From: Ramicandelaber brevisporus
Taxonomy: Eukaryota > Kickxellomycota > Ramicandelaberales > Ramicandelaberaceae
Assembly (NCBI GenBank): GCA_025201865.1
Contig: MU602695.1
Span: 7,742-30,016, forward strand
Direction: 5' to 3'
Length of the DNA: 22,275 nucleotides
The notes beneath the pieces are model-generated. The model had not been told where the DNA came from and did not search any database. It was given only the letters and a program-made list of their open reading frames with translations. This document shows positions 6,923 through 16,915 of this stretch, in pieces. Position 1 is the stretch's first letter. Each line of letters begins with the position of its first letter. Both the position numbers and the translations under genes were made by a program.

Positions 6923-8653
6923 ATGTTTCTTGTAGGAATGACAGCCTGCGAGTCAAAAGAGCAACAGCATCGCTCGTCTGTGGTTCATCAACAACAACAC
7001 AAAAAACCTCAATCTGTTCGAAATCTACTACGGCTGCTGTTTCGAATCAAGCCAACCCGAATCCAGCGGCGCCTGATGAACACAAAGCTTGTCCTGTTCC
7101 CCATGTACGCCAAGATGGGCGAGGCAGAGGACAGCTGGCACGTTCGCCTCAACGGATGGTGCTACCAGCCTCTGCACAGCGACAGTCTGCGACTCAAAAC
7201 AATCTCCGCGGTTGGCGGCTGGCTTGGCATGGAGACGACGGTTGTAACAGAGCGAGTATCGCACATTGTGTCGACTAATACTCCGAGCCTGGTTGTATCG
7301 TTCAGTTTGGTATCTGGCATGAATCACAATCCGAGAGCGCCACCGCCTCCTCCTCGGCCAATGAGAGCAGCCACTCAGCGTCCATCTCAGTTTCATCAGC
7401 AGCAACAGCAGCAGCAGCAACGGCAGCAACAGCAACAGCAACAGCAACAGCGTGCATCTCCTAGTTTGCTAAGTAGCTATTTGTCCGAGAGAATATGGCT
7501 GCAATATTGGAGTTCGATTGAGTTTAATAGCGACTATGGATGCCATTTAGAGTCGCTCGAGATGGCAAGATCAGACAATGATGGCAAGCTGACCGGCACA
7601 ATCCACATTCCTCTTGACAAATTGCCTCTATCTCCCGCGGCGATGGCCAGCAATCCTCCAAAGCATCTCTTGCTTACTGGCCATGCAATTCCTGATGTTT
7701 ATCAGAGTCTCGTCGATATAAAAGCTGCAGCTTCGGTTGTGTTAATCCCGCCTACTGGCATTTCTGTTATTACTGACATTGACGATACTATCAAAATCAC
7801 AGGCATTGCAGATGGAAAGATCATTGCCGCTCAAAAGTCAATGACTGCATTGCAAGAGGCGGTTGCAGGAATGGCCAATAGATATATAAAATGGTACGAG
7901 GAGGACAGTGCTGCATTTCATTACGTGAGTGCTGGACACCGCGGCTTATACACTGCTCTGCTGGCTGACTTCTTGCGGGATAATGGATTCCCACCTGGGT
8001 CGGTTCACTTGCAGGAAGGGTCGGTGATTAATGGTGCAATGGGCGAGAGATCAAAGGGGTACAAGATCCAAGTCATTACGCGCATCCTAGAGGATTTCCC
8101 GCAACGGCACTTTATTCTGGTTGGCGATAATGGCCAGAAGGACATGGAGGTGTATGAGGAAATTTACAGAAAGTATCCTCATCAAGTAAAGAAGATTTTG
8201 ATTAGAGATGCGAAGCAGCTGGAGCCTGTCGCACCTCTGGGCACTGAGCAACAAGTCAGAAGGGCACTGCAGTCGGTGTCAACCAACTCTAGCCTACAGA
8301 CACTGGCAAATGTGTCACGAGCGGCCATGGCATCGCCCACTCCGTCGTTCTCACGCGGGCTGACTCGAATCAACACGGCATCATCCTCATCGACTCCATC
8401 AACTCCTCCAAACGGATCGATTCTGTCGGTAGCTACAGTGGTTGGCATTGATGGCGAGCCACTCGTAAGGCTGTTCAATGATGGAAACCAGCTGCTTCAC
8501 ATGGATATCAAAATATTCACATCATCCACCACTACCACATTGACAACCGCCAATCATGTCCCGTTCAAATTGAATCACGGCAGTAGTGGCAGTAACAACA
8601 ACGGCAGCGGCGATACATGGAGCCCACCTGTAGCTAACTTAATAGATTTTTGA
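6923..8653 (+). CDS. APP1: App1-type phosphatidate phosphatase (DUF2183)
   Basis: The frame gives 576 residues from ATG 6923, close to the ~587 aa of yeast App1. App1 is a Mg2+-dependent phosphatidate phosphatase converting phosphatidate to diacylglycerol at cortical actin patches. The catalytic DxDxT motif is DIDDT at 7775-7789 within SVITDIDDTIKITG. Downstream are the family segments FHYVSAGHRGLYTALLADFL, NGFPPGSVHL, FPQRHFILVGDNGQKDMEVY and KKILIRDA. The N-terminal domain begins KLVLFPMYAK with WHVRLNGW. A proline motif APPPPPRPMR and an 18-codon Gln-rich tract (7397-7450) interrupt the region before the catalytic domain. The C-terminus is Ser/Thr-rich and ends NLIDF. The plus-strand frame opens upstream with GTG at 6899, so the first ATG is chosen; ATG 6938 or 7076 are alternatives, the last sitting just before the conserved block. 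Confidence 0.9.
   Translation: MFLVGMTACESKEQQHRSSVVHQQQHKKPQSVRNLLRLLFRIKPTRIQRRLMNTKLVLFPMYAKMGEAEDSWHVRLNGWCYQPLHSDSLRLKTISAVGGWLGMETTVVTERVSHIVSTNTPSLVVSFSLVSGMNHNPRAPPPPPRPMRAATQRPSQFHQQQQQQQQRQQQQQQQQQRASPSLLSSYLSERIWLQYWSSIEFNSDYGCHLESLEMARSDNDGKLTGTIHIPLDKLPLSPAAMASNPPKHLLLTGHAIPDVYQSLVDIKAAASVVLIPPTGISVITDIDDTIKITGIADGKIIAAQKSMTALQEAVAGMANRYIKWYEEDSAAFHYVSAGHRGLYTALLADFLRDNGFPPGSVHLQEGSVINGAMGERSKGYKIQVITRILEDFPQRHFILVGDNGQKDMEVYEEIYRKYPHQVKKILIRDAKQLEPVAPLGTEQQVRRALQSVSTNSSLQTLANVSRAAMASPTPSFSRGLTRINTASSSSTPSTPPNGSILSVATVVGIDGEPLVRLFNDGNQLLHMDIKIFTSSTTTTLTTANHVPFKLNHGSSGSNNNGSGDTWSPPVANLIDF
7397..7450 (+). repeat. CAG/CAA (poly-Gln) tract in the App1-like gene
   Basis: Eighteen in-frame codons: Q8, one Arg, Q9. 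It lies in a linker between the N-terminal domain and the catalytic domain. Confidence 0.9.
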
Positions 8654-9721
8654 AATAACTATTCTACTCTAATCTCATTTTGCCTCACTTCTCTCTTACT
8701 CTTTCTCTCTCTCATAAATTTTATCATTGTAAACACGCAATGTGCGTGCTGATTTGTGGGGGAGAGAGGAAGCGGTTTAAATCTGGATGTGTGCTGGTTA
8801 TTTCCGACCAATCCCCCAATCCGTGTATTTTTAGCTGGGTAGTCCGCCAGCGTCAATTGGATTCTGCTCCTGGCTGTGTGCCTTTTTCAGACATCACTGC
8901 TACTCGACCACGCCGGTCGCTATCGTCCTGGTCCTGTTTTCGATTTCGTCTATCTCCCACCCACCCTTCTTTCTTTTTTCCAGTCCTCGAGTATCTCCCG
9001 GAGAGGTCTTGCCAAGTGCACAGTCGTTCTTGCCGTCGTCGTCGTCGTCGTCGAATCTCGTGTCTGCTCTGCACCTTGATTCCTCCCAGTACCACTCGAA
9101 GCGAAGAACGCGACAACAACAGTAGTAAAAAAAATACTCCAGCCCTCTATCTGCCGGTGTGTGTCTGTCTGTCTGTTTGTCTGTCTGTGTGTCCTATCTG
9201 TCTTTGTGTTGCTTCTGCAGATTCTGTTCCTTGATACCTGCTTCCCTCCCTTCCTCCCTCCACTTTCCAGGAGAACTTGCACCGCTCTGCCTGTCCTTTT
9301 CTTGCCAAAGAAATCCTGCCAGCGTGCTTGCTCATCTGCTCCCGCAACAGCAACAGCAACAACAGTAGCAGCTCATAGTAGCAGAGTAGACGATAGCAGC
9401 CGTAGTAGCCCCCTACCAGTCTGTTGCAGCCTCTTTGTCTCGGCTTCTTGCTCGACTAGCTCACAGCAAGTCCCGACGGCAACAACAACAACAGCAACAA
9501 CAGTAACAGTAGCAACAGCAACAGCGGTAACAGCCAGCCGGCTCTTCATACTCGCATACATTGACTGGGCAGCATACCCCAACAGCAACCTCTGTTTGTT
9601 TTCCGCCTCTCTTCCCTTTTACCCTTTCATCCTCTTCGCTTCCCTTCTCTATCTCCAAAAAACAGCCCCATTCATCTTCCATTCACCTCTCTCTCCCTCC
9701 ATATCTCTCATCTACTAGTAC
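8654..9721. promoter_or_regulatory. Non-coding pyrimidine-rich region: App1 3' end and chitin synthase promoter/leader
   Basis: About 1.07 kb with no supported gene. The first part should hold the App1 3' UTR. From about 8680 onward the plus strand is strongly C/T-rich, with a CGTCGT run at about 9033-9054, a (TCTG)n microsatellite at 9161-9188, and CAG/CAA repeats at about 9347-9371 and 9477-9537 interrupted by stop codons, so not coding. A final C/T block (about 9600-9715) runs up to the proposed chitin synthase start. Pyrimidine-rich tracts just before start codons are common in well-expressed fungal genes. I see no clear TATA box. Confidence 0.5.
9161..9188. repeat. (TCTG)n microsatellite
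   Basis: Tandem tctg units with one gtttg interruption, in the non-coding leader upstream of the chitin synthase gene. Confidence 0.8.
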
Positions 9722-9788
9722 ATGAGCGATTCCGAGCGCAGTAGCAATGCGCCTGGAGGCAGAAGATCGACGCCTCGATCACAGAATG
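9722..9788 (+). other. Proposed first coding exon of the chitin synthase gene
   Basis: The ATG at 9722 follows an in-frame TAG at 9716-9718 and opens a 22-codon frame (MSDSERSSNAPGG...RSQN) ending at a GTACGT donor (9789-9794). The exon leaves one nucleotide, G. Joining to the AG at 10451-10452 makes GAC and continues exactly in the chitin synthase frame (DARLAAS). Composition is like the Ser/Arg-rich N-termini of fungal membrane synthases. Confidence 0.6.
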
Positions 9789-12700
9789 GTACGTATCGAT
9801 AATCAAATGCCACTTTATTCTACCGCAGCACCCGACAGTTCTTCCATCTTCGCCCCCTTCTCCTCGAAACGAGAGAGATAGAGAGATAGAGATGTTGTCC
9901 ACGATGGCTTGGTACCCGCCTCTCGTCGCTGCTTCGCATCTGTTCACAGCAATCCCCTTTGTTGGCATCCAGTCCACTATGCCTTTTCGTGCATGTATGC
10001 AGTGTGCGAATTGTCGAGGCTTGCGACTAAATCTATTTTTGTTGTGTGCGAAATGAGGGACATGTCATCATAGCGCAATCACGTCAGGCGCTCTCTTCCT
10101 TTTCCTCTTCCTGTCACTCGTTCACTCTCTTTCCTTCCTTACATAAACGTGCTGTTCGTGAAGCTCGTATTGACAGACACCAAACAACGATTATACTGAC
10201 CTTCCTCTCTGCATTGACTCCACCTTCTCTGATTTTTTTGCTGTTGTTGTTTGATTGTTTCAATTGCTGACTTTGTGTTATCAATTGTTTACTGTTTGAC
10301 CACCGCTCACCCCCGTGTATGTGTGTTTGCACGCGTGTGTGTGTCTGTGGACCTTCCTCATTTACTCTCTGTGATACGCATACACACACACATTTTCTAA
10401 TTGACTCAAAAATACCACATGGCTTTTCGATACTCCTCCGTACCGACAATAGACGCGCGACTAGCAGCTTCACGCCAGCAGCAACAGCAACAGCAGCAGC
10501 ACGGCTTTGATAATGAAGGTTTCGATACTTCGCCTGGTGCTGCCGGTGCATCAGCTGGCAATGCCTTCGGTGGCTTTGGCACAGTTGGAGCCACTGGTTC
10601 GTATTTCGACCAACTGGCCGCCGGTGCCGCCGCAGCCTCTGCATTCGATGATGGATTTGCTCCGTCCATGGGCTCCCCGCAGTCTCTAGCCACCAGCCAC
10701 CACAGCAATGCCCATCGCACCGCATCCCCCAGACCTGGCAGCTCTGCAGCTCGTCCTCTGCCATCGGTGCCGCCTCCATCGTCAACCACAGCCATGGGCA
10801 CAAGCTCGATTCTGGCACAGGCAATGACATCAGCCGACGCTCTCCTTCCCACGTCCAGCAGCTCATCGCCGAGAAGTCGCGAGCTCGGCTCTGCCGGCCC
10901 AATGACTCGACAGCTGACACCGATGGCTGGTTCTCCCCAGGCAGCTGCGTATGCTGCTGCTTCCGCCTCTGCTCGCCAGCACAGTGCACTCAACGAAGGT
11001 TTTGATGACGATGTGGATGTTCCTCTCACACACCGCCAAATGGCTGAAGCTCAGCAACAGGCCATGCAGTCTGACTCTGAGGCTGAGGGTATGTCCGCCA
11101 AGGCTCGTCGCAAGAAGTCGCTGGTTCGTCCCGAGCGTGCCAGACCGCTGACTCCAAGTGCTCCGCATTATCACAGTGCTATGCGTGCGCCGGTGCTGTT
11201 GTCGAAAGACCAGCAGCCTCTCGATGCCTCCCCTAGCCACAACACGATGGCTCTGATGACGCCGCGTCTGCCTGATGTCTCAATGGAATCTGGCGACTAC
11301 TACTCCAATAGCCACAGCCACAGCACTCATTCTCAGCATCATGCTCGTGGTGCTCGTCCTCTGCCTGCTGTTCCTCGTCGTCCACAACAGCCACCTCGTT
11401 TAACTGCTGCCGCAGGAAAGAATGCCAAGAATGCCAAGCTCGGCAAGAAGGGCAAGAAGGGTGATGAGCCAGAGCCGCGTAAAGGCTGCGACCGCGCTTG
11501 GATGATATTCTCTCGTGTTATCACATTCTGGATGCCAAATGCTGTTCTCAAGTGCTATGGCCTCGAGTCTCCGGATGTTCAGCAAGCCTGGCGCGAGAAG
11601 ATGGCACTCGTAACGATTATTCTGTGTTTGTTTGCCATTGTTGGTTTCATGTCGTTTGGTTTGCAGGAGGCGCTGTGCCTTACTGGCAAGAGTGCACCGA
11701 TTCGCATGCATTACAAGGATCTTGGTCTTGGTCAGGTTGCCATCAATGGTCTCATTTATGAGCTGTGGAAGTACAAGCATCCTGGCCGTTTCCGTAATTT
11801 GTACGATCCCAACCCAAACTTCATTGATGTCAGCAAGATGGACTTGTCGCTCCTGTTCCAGTATCCCAATGGCCGCTGCAAGGGTGTGCTTAACTACGAT
11901 GCACTGTCGCCTGATTCTCATGGCAATGTGCTGAGCATTTATCCATGCTATCCACTGTCAATGGACGGCAAGACCCAGGAGCTGCTGAATGCCGGTCAAG
12001 ACGAGTACTGCCATTTCAAGACTGGCTTCAAAGGTCTGTCGATTAATGTTACGTATGTTGGCGAACAGTATTTTACATGGGATGATATCAAAAAGAACAA
12101 GTACTACAAGGTTTACAATGGAGTTGTGCTTGATATGCGTCGTCTGCAGTACCTGCGCCAAGGTGTTGGCTCTCCACAGCGTCTTCAGGCTATCCAGAGC
12201 AGCTCTGCTCCGTTCGAGGCTAGTGATATTACACTGCGTCTGCTCAAAGAAGACAAGCAGCTTGGTCAGTGCTTGACTGAAATTGCTCGCGCTGGTGTGA
12301 TTGATTCATTGTCTATTGGCTGTATGGGTGCAAATATTGTGTTATATGTATCTCTGGTTGTCATTTTGGCTGTTGTGTTGGCCAAGTTTGGTCTCGCGAT
12401 ATTCTTTGCTTGGATCATGGGTCCACGTCTTGGCCGTGTTCGTGAGGAATCGCCTGAAGAGCGCAAGAAGCGCATTGCAGCCATTGAGAAGTGGAGTGAT
12501 GTCAACAATCACTACGATTCCAAAGGTCGTCCTGGATTTGGCAAGAGCAGTAAAATCACCAAGAACAACAAGAGAGGCCATCTGTCAGCTATTCTGGAGA
12601 ACCGCATGTCTTCCGAGGACCCCGAGAAGCCGAGCTTCATGCCGCGTGTATCTGTCGACTCTTCATTCCGTGTTGTTGCCAATGACGCCAGCACTGGCCT

Positions 12701-15500
12701 GTCAGCTCCACAGCCCGCAGCCAGTCGCACTCTCACCACTGCTCAGCTCCAGCAGCAGTATCGCATGTCGACGATGGCTCCTCATTTCAACGCTCTGATC
12801 AGTTCGACGCCTGCCGGTGGCGATGATGGCACTCCGGATGGCAGAGAATCGCCTGGTCTGCGTCCGCAGCCCGACTTGCCGAACATTGCTGATCTTGGTC
12901 TCGATGAATCTGACTTTACATCTCCCAAAGCTGCCATCGCTGCTGCTGCTGCTACCTCATCGACAGTGGCTGGAGAAGGTGGTCTGCGTCGCCGTAAGAA
13001 TGCCGCTGATGATGATGCTGCTGAACGTGTCCGTTTCGAACAAGCCCAGAATCTGCTCGTTTCCCCGTATGACTTCCGTCTCGCTCACACCATTCTGATG
13101 GTCACTTGCTACTCTGAAGGAATGCAAGGTATTCGCTCCACTCTCGACTCGTTGGCTGCCTCTGACTACCCAGATTCTCACAAGATGCTCTTCGTCATTT
13201 GCGACGGTGTTATCACCGGCGCTGGTGAATCAATGTCCACCCCCGCCTCTTGCTTGTCAATGATGACTGACTTTGTGATTCCACCTGAGCGTGTCCGTGC
13301 TTATTCGTACGTTGCTGTTGCCGATGGCCAGAAGCGTCACAACATGGCCAAGGTTTACGCTGGTTTCTATCAGCCTGATGAATTCTCTCCAGAAGCTGCT
13401 CGTACCAGCCGCACTCCAATGATTCTCGTTGTCAAGTGTGGTCCCAAGGCTGAGCGTCGTGATCGCAAGCCTGGCAACCGCGGCAAGCGCGACTCGCAGA
13501 TTGTCCTCATGTCGTTCTTGCAGCGTGCCATCTTCGACGACCGCATGACAGAGCTCGAGTATGAGCTGTTCAATGCCATCTGGGCCATCACCGGTGTTAC
13601 ACCTGATACATTTGAGCTGCTACTGATGGTTGATGCTGACACGAAGGTGTTCCCTGATGCACTCACTCGCATGGTTGCTGCAATGGTTCAAGACAACCGA
13701 GTGATGGGCCTGTGCGGTGAAACCAAGATTGCCAACAAGCGCGACAGCTGGGTGACCATGATCCAAGTCTTTGAGTATTACTTTGCCCATCATCAAGCCA
13801 AGGCATTCGAGTCGGTGTTTGGCGGTGTCACTTGTCTGCCAGGCTGTTTCTCCATGTATCGCATCAAGGCTCCAAAGGGCGACAAGGGCTACTTTGTTCC
13901 AATTCTGGCCAGTCCCGACATTATTGAGAACTACTCTGAGAACATTGTTGACACCCTGCACAAGAAGAATCTGCTGCTGCTCGGCGAAGATCGTTACTTG
14001 ACTACATTGATGCTGCGAACATTCCCGAAGCGCAAGATGATATTCGTGCCATCTGCTGTTTGCAAGACTATTGTGCCAGACACATTCAGAGTGTTGCTGT
14101 CTCAGCGTCGTCGCTGGATCAACTCTACCGTGCACAACCTGCTGGAACTCGTGTTGATTCGTGATTTGTGTGGTACATTCTGCTTCTCAATGCAGTTCCT
14201 CATCTTCATGGATCTTATTGGTACTCTTGTCTTGCCTGCTGCCATTGTATTCACCCTCTACGTGATTATTCGTGCCACCTTCACTCGTCCGGTTCCATGG
14301 CTGCCATTGGTTCTGCTCGCAGTTGTTCTTGGATTGCCAGCTGTATTGATTGGATTGACTACTCGCAAGATTGTCTATGTTGGATGGATGTTCATTTATT
14401 TGCTGTCATTGCCGATTTGGAACTTTGTGTTGCCAGTGTATGCATACTGGCACTTTGATGATTTCACATGGGGTCAGACTAGACAGGTTAAAGGCGAGCA
14501 AAAGCAAGGTGATCACAGTGGCAAAGAAGGTGAGTTTGATCCAACTCAGATTACAATGAAGAAGTGGTCTGAATTCGAAGCTGACAAGAGACGTAGAACT
14601 GAAAAGGCTATTAAGCAGCATGGTATTATGTTGTCCAATGGCAGCACTGGCTTTAGTGCATCTGAGCACGACCGAATTACTCGCGAAACTCTATTGCTTG
14701 GAGATGGAGATGGTACTTCTTCAACGAGAATTCAGTCAATTGCGCCGCATATTCCAGCATCTGCATTGGGAGTTCGTGCAATTGTTGATCCATCCCAGCA
14801 GGATGAGGTTAGCAGGAATGCCAACGAAGCTATTGCGGTGGCTGCTGCCAATACCTTAGCCACCAATGGCAATGACAAGAGATCATCTGTGGCAGTTCTG
14901 GAGCGACTTGGATACATGTCGCCTGCTTATCTTGCACGACTGAGTGGAAGCCAGCAGCAGAATAGATTGAGTACCTTTGGGGGCGGAAACAGCAGTGGAA
15001 GCAGCGCTGCAGGCAGCTTGCATCAGTATGACCCAATGAATTCCTCTCCACGCTCCTCGTCATATGGCTCTCACCGCATTGTGCCGAATATGGGCTCATC
15101 TACTCCTCCATATGGTACAGTCACATCCTCAGCTCTGCGCAACTCGTATGCTCCAGCTAACAGCATGGGACCATTGGCAACATCAACCACTTCATCGGCC
15201 ATCTCCCCGGTTGCCATGGCTGCGACATCCACGATGGACACCGTCTCGACTGTGCCTAAGCAGCGCGTATCCCCGTCACTCTCCACAACAAACGAAGGCG
15301 GTAGCGGAGAGTTGAGCGGCATTAGCGGCATTAGTGGATTGAGTGGATCAGCCGGCACTTCTGCAGATGCAGCTCATGCTGGAAGATACTCAATGTCATC
15401 TGATTCAGTTAGACCATCCTCTCCAATTGCATCCACCTCTACGATGGCGGCAAATGCTGATAATATGTCTGTTGATCGCAAACCACTCTTCACAAAATAA
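9722..15500 (+). CDS. Class IV (Chs3-type) chitin synthase with probable 5' intron
   Basis: Membrane glycosyltransferase making chitin from UDP-GlcNAc. Proposed model: exon 1 9722-9788, intron 9789-10452, exon 2 10453-15500, ~1704 aa; the unspliced alternative starts at ATG 10419 (1693 aa). The N-terminal ~370 residues are low-complexity with a Q8 tract. A membrane segment (nt ~11595-11675) and a cytochrome-b5-like luminal domain follow (IRMHYKDLGLGQVAINGLIY), then a second membrane segment (12326-12421). The catalytic domain starts near 13075 (TCYSEGMQGIRSTLDSLAA) and has VDADTK (13629-13646), GEDRYL (13983-14000) and QRRRW (14103-14117). Three to four membrane helices (14181-14450) and a ~345-residue Ser-rich tail complete it. 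KPGNRGKRDSQI and LPGCFSMYRIKAPKG, plus absence of a myosin motor, fit class IV. It is longer than yeast Chs3 (1165 aa) through its two disordered tails. No cysteine or catalytic motif is visibly lost. Confidence 0.93.
9789..10452 (+). other. Proposed 664-nt intron of the chitin synthase gene
   Basis: Donor GTACGT at 9789. The branch-like segment ctaattgac (10397-10405) is followed by no AG until 10451-10452, which is in the right phase. The main frame is closed upstream by TAA at 10398-10400, so the coding part cannot simply extend leftwards. The intron contains a GATA/GAGA tract (~9870-9892) and a GT-rich microsatellite (~10314-10346). An ATG with a strong context (ccacATGG, 10419) lies near its end and could start an alternative transcript. 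The intron is long for a fungus and its branch-to-acceptor distance (~50 nt) is also long. Confidence 0.5.
10476..10499 (+). repeat. CAG/CAA poly-Gln tract in chitin synthase
   Basis: Eight consecutive Gln codons in the disordered N-terminus. Confidence 0.9.
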
Positions 15501-15519
15501 CAATAGCAATAGCAACAAT

Positions 15520-15525
15520 AATAAA
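15520..15525 (+). terminator. AATAAA polyadenylation signal of chitin synthase
   Basis: An exact AATAAA 20 nt downstream of the TAA stop, in an A-rich stretch (caacaataataaaagg). T-rich sequence follows. Confidence 0.45.
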
Positions 15526-15962
15526 AGGAATTTATCTTCATCTTCATCACCTTTTACTTTTTACTCATTTACTCATTAGTTAGTTTTCACCTTTATATTT
15601 ACAAAATGACATCTGTTTTTACACTCTTAAAGTAGGCGAGAGTGATTGGATGTTGTTTGTGAGGATGTGAATTCACACGAGCTCTTTTCGGGAAGTGACC
15701 CACATCAATAATACAAGCCACGATTATCCCTCGTCAACCACTTTCATGATTACTGTTGACTGGGCGAGTTATTTGACTCGCTGTGGTCGTAATTTATTTG
15801 GGCAGACACAGCTCTGCTATTCCCCACTCGTTCTTTCCTTCCCTAATCAATCTACGTTCTTATTTCCTTTTAATTATTGTTCAAACTGTGATTGCTCACA
15901 AGACCTCGTTCGCGCGTTGATCGAGGCCACAGTTGCACGTCCGTTCCCATAGTTCCTTACTC

Positions 15963-15980
15963 TAGGTCGCTTTCGGCCTA
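15963..15980. other. Hairpin-forming inverted repeat between convergent genes
   Basis: TAGGTCG and CGGCCTA can form a 7-bp stem with one G-T wobble and a 4-nt loop. It lies 54 bp past the stop codon of the minus-strand gene. A role in 3'-end formation is possible but unproven. Confidence 0.25.
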
Positions 15981-16033
15981 AGTTCACAACAGTATTAAAT
16001 TGAAAGACACTAACACTGTACTGAGCTGTAAGT

Positions 16034-16915
16034 TTACATACTTGAACATAACCCATGGACTGTATCCTCTTTTCGTGTGGTTTTGCTGCCGCCGTTTCGT
16101 TCATAGTTCTGTAGCGCTACCATTAAACCAACGATCATTTCCTGTTTCTTCGAAATTGGATTCGGAGCATCGGTCGAAAACAACAAATCGAAAAGCACGG
16201 CATTCCAGAGTAAAATAAAAGCCAATTGCGGATCCGTCACGCTGGTCTGCTGATTGTACAGTCTGACTTTAGCGTACTTAAGCGCTATTGCCTTGCTGTA
16301 TTTGGGTTCAATTTCTGTGGTGCAGACAAAGTTGTTGGATGTTTTGTCACGACAGTAGATGAGGCCACCAAACTTAGCCCATGCTTCGTGTTCATAACTG
16401 TTGACTGTAGCTATCTTGAGATTGATGCTAGCACCGCCATCGTCGGTATGCGCTGGTGCAAACATTGTGGTGTTGTGCTTCAAACAAGATTGAATTTGCA
16501 TGAGGGGCACCTTAATACCAATCGACATGCCATCGCTGCTGTCCACTTTCACCGTCACTGCTACTGTGGATGGGGCATCAACTTCCCACAGCTTTGTACA
16601 TACAAGTGTAATCGAGCTTGAACTTTCATGGAGCTGCTGGATCGACCACAGTTGTCGTTCGTTTGATTCATTAGCAATCCGACCGGCAGCCAAGCACAGC
16701 CGACGACTTCCATCACTCGCGGAACGGCGGTATACGTATTCTAGTCGACCGATGCTGTCGAAGATACCATACTCCACCACGGTGTCAGTGTCGCTGGCTG
16801 TAACTGGCCGAACGGTGTACACTGCAGCAGACGGATGTAGCTGGTATTTAGCGATGCCGTGTACAAACGGCGCAATATCATCTGCAGTTGGTGAGTATTC
16901 CGGCGCAGGGTCCAT
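16034..16915 (-). CDS. Unrecognised protein, possibly Tubby-C-terminal-like fold
   Basis: Complete 293-residue intronless frame. I do not recognise it with certainty. The pattern is mainly beta-strand: a VYTVRPVT strand, then EYGIFDSIGRLEYVYRRS (the 'D..G.l.yv.r' turn of scramblase/LURP/Tubby-like barrels). Later come EHEAWAKFGGLIYCRD (an aromatic strand followed by an L/I-Y-C strand) and a long hydrophobic helix LAFILLWNAVLFDLLFS, which would be the central helix of such a barrel. Fungal Tubby-C-terminal-like proteins share this order, but key residues cannot be checked without a profile search. No signal peptide is evident and the hydrophobic helix could also be a membrane anchor. The start is the first ATG; a TATATTT lies only ~9 bp upstream on the coding strand. 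The gene is convergent with chitin synthase. Confidence 0.6.
   Translation of the reverse strand: MDPAPEYSPTADDIAPFVHGIAKYQLHPSAAVYTVRPVTASDTDTVVEYGIFDSIGRLEYVYRRSASDGSRRLCLAAGRIANESNERQLWSIQQLHESSSSITLVCTKLWEVDAPSTVAVTVKVDSSDGMSIGIKVPLMQIQSCLKHNTTMFAPAHTDDGGASINLKIATVNSYEHEAWAKFGGLIYCRDKTSNNFVCTTEIEPKYSKAIALKYAKVRLYNQQTSVTDPQLAFILLWNAVLFDLLFSTDAPNPISKKQEMIVGLMVALQNYERNGGSKTTRKEDTVHGLCSSM

Larger units (their letters stand above)
15501..16033. other. Convergent intergenic region with 3' ends
   Basis: 533 bp between the chitin synthase stop and the stop of the minus-strand gene at 16034. It includes an AATAAA-type signal at 15520-15525, just after the chitin synthase stop, and two small inverted repeats (15764-15781 and 15963-15980). 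Short open frames here have no recognisable content. I see no RNA gene. Confidence 0.5.

Noticed and set aside
9161-9718. 185-codon frame in the chitin synthase leader
   Set aside because: Cys/Ser/Leu- and Thr-rich low complexity arising from TCTG and CAR repeats; it ends at the TAG just before the proposed chitin synthase ATG.
10114-10989. 291-codon minus-strand frame opposite the chitin synthase N-terminus, and 207-codon frame 10406-11029
   Set aside because: Both are antisense to the low-complexity coding region and the proposed intron, with no recognisable domain.
15764-15781. GCGAGT/ACTCGC inverted repeat with TGACTC, a Gcn4/AP-1-like half site
   Set aside because: Only 6 bp of stem; it lies between two convergent genes, where an activator site has no evident target. 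Similar GAGTCA words occur elsewhere at chance level.
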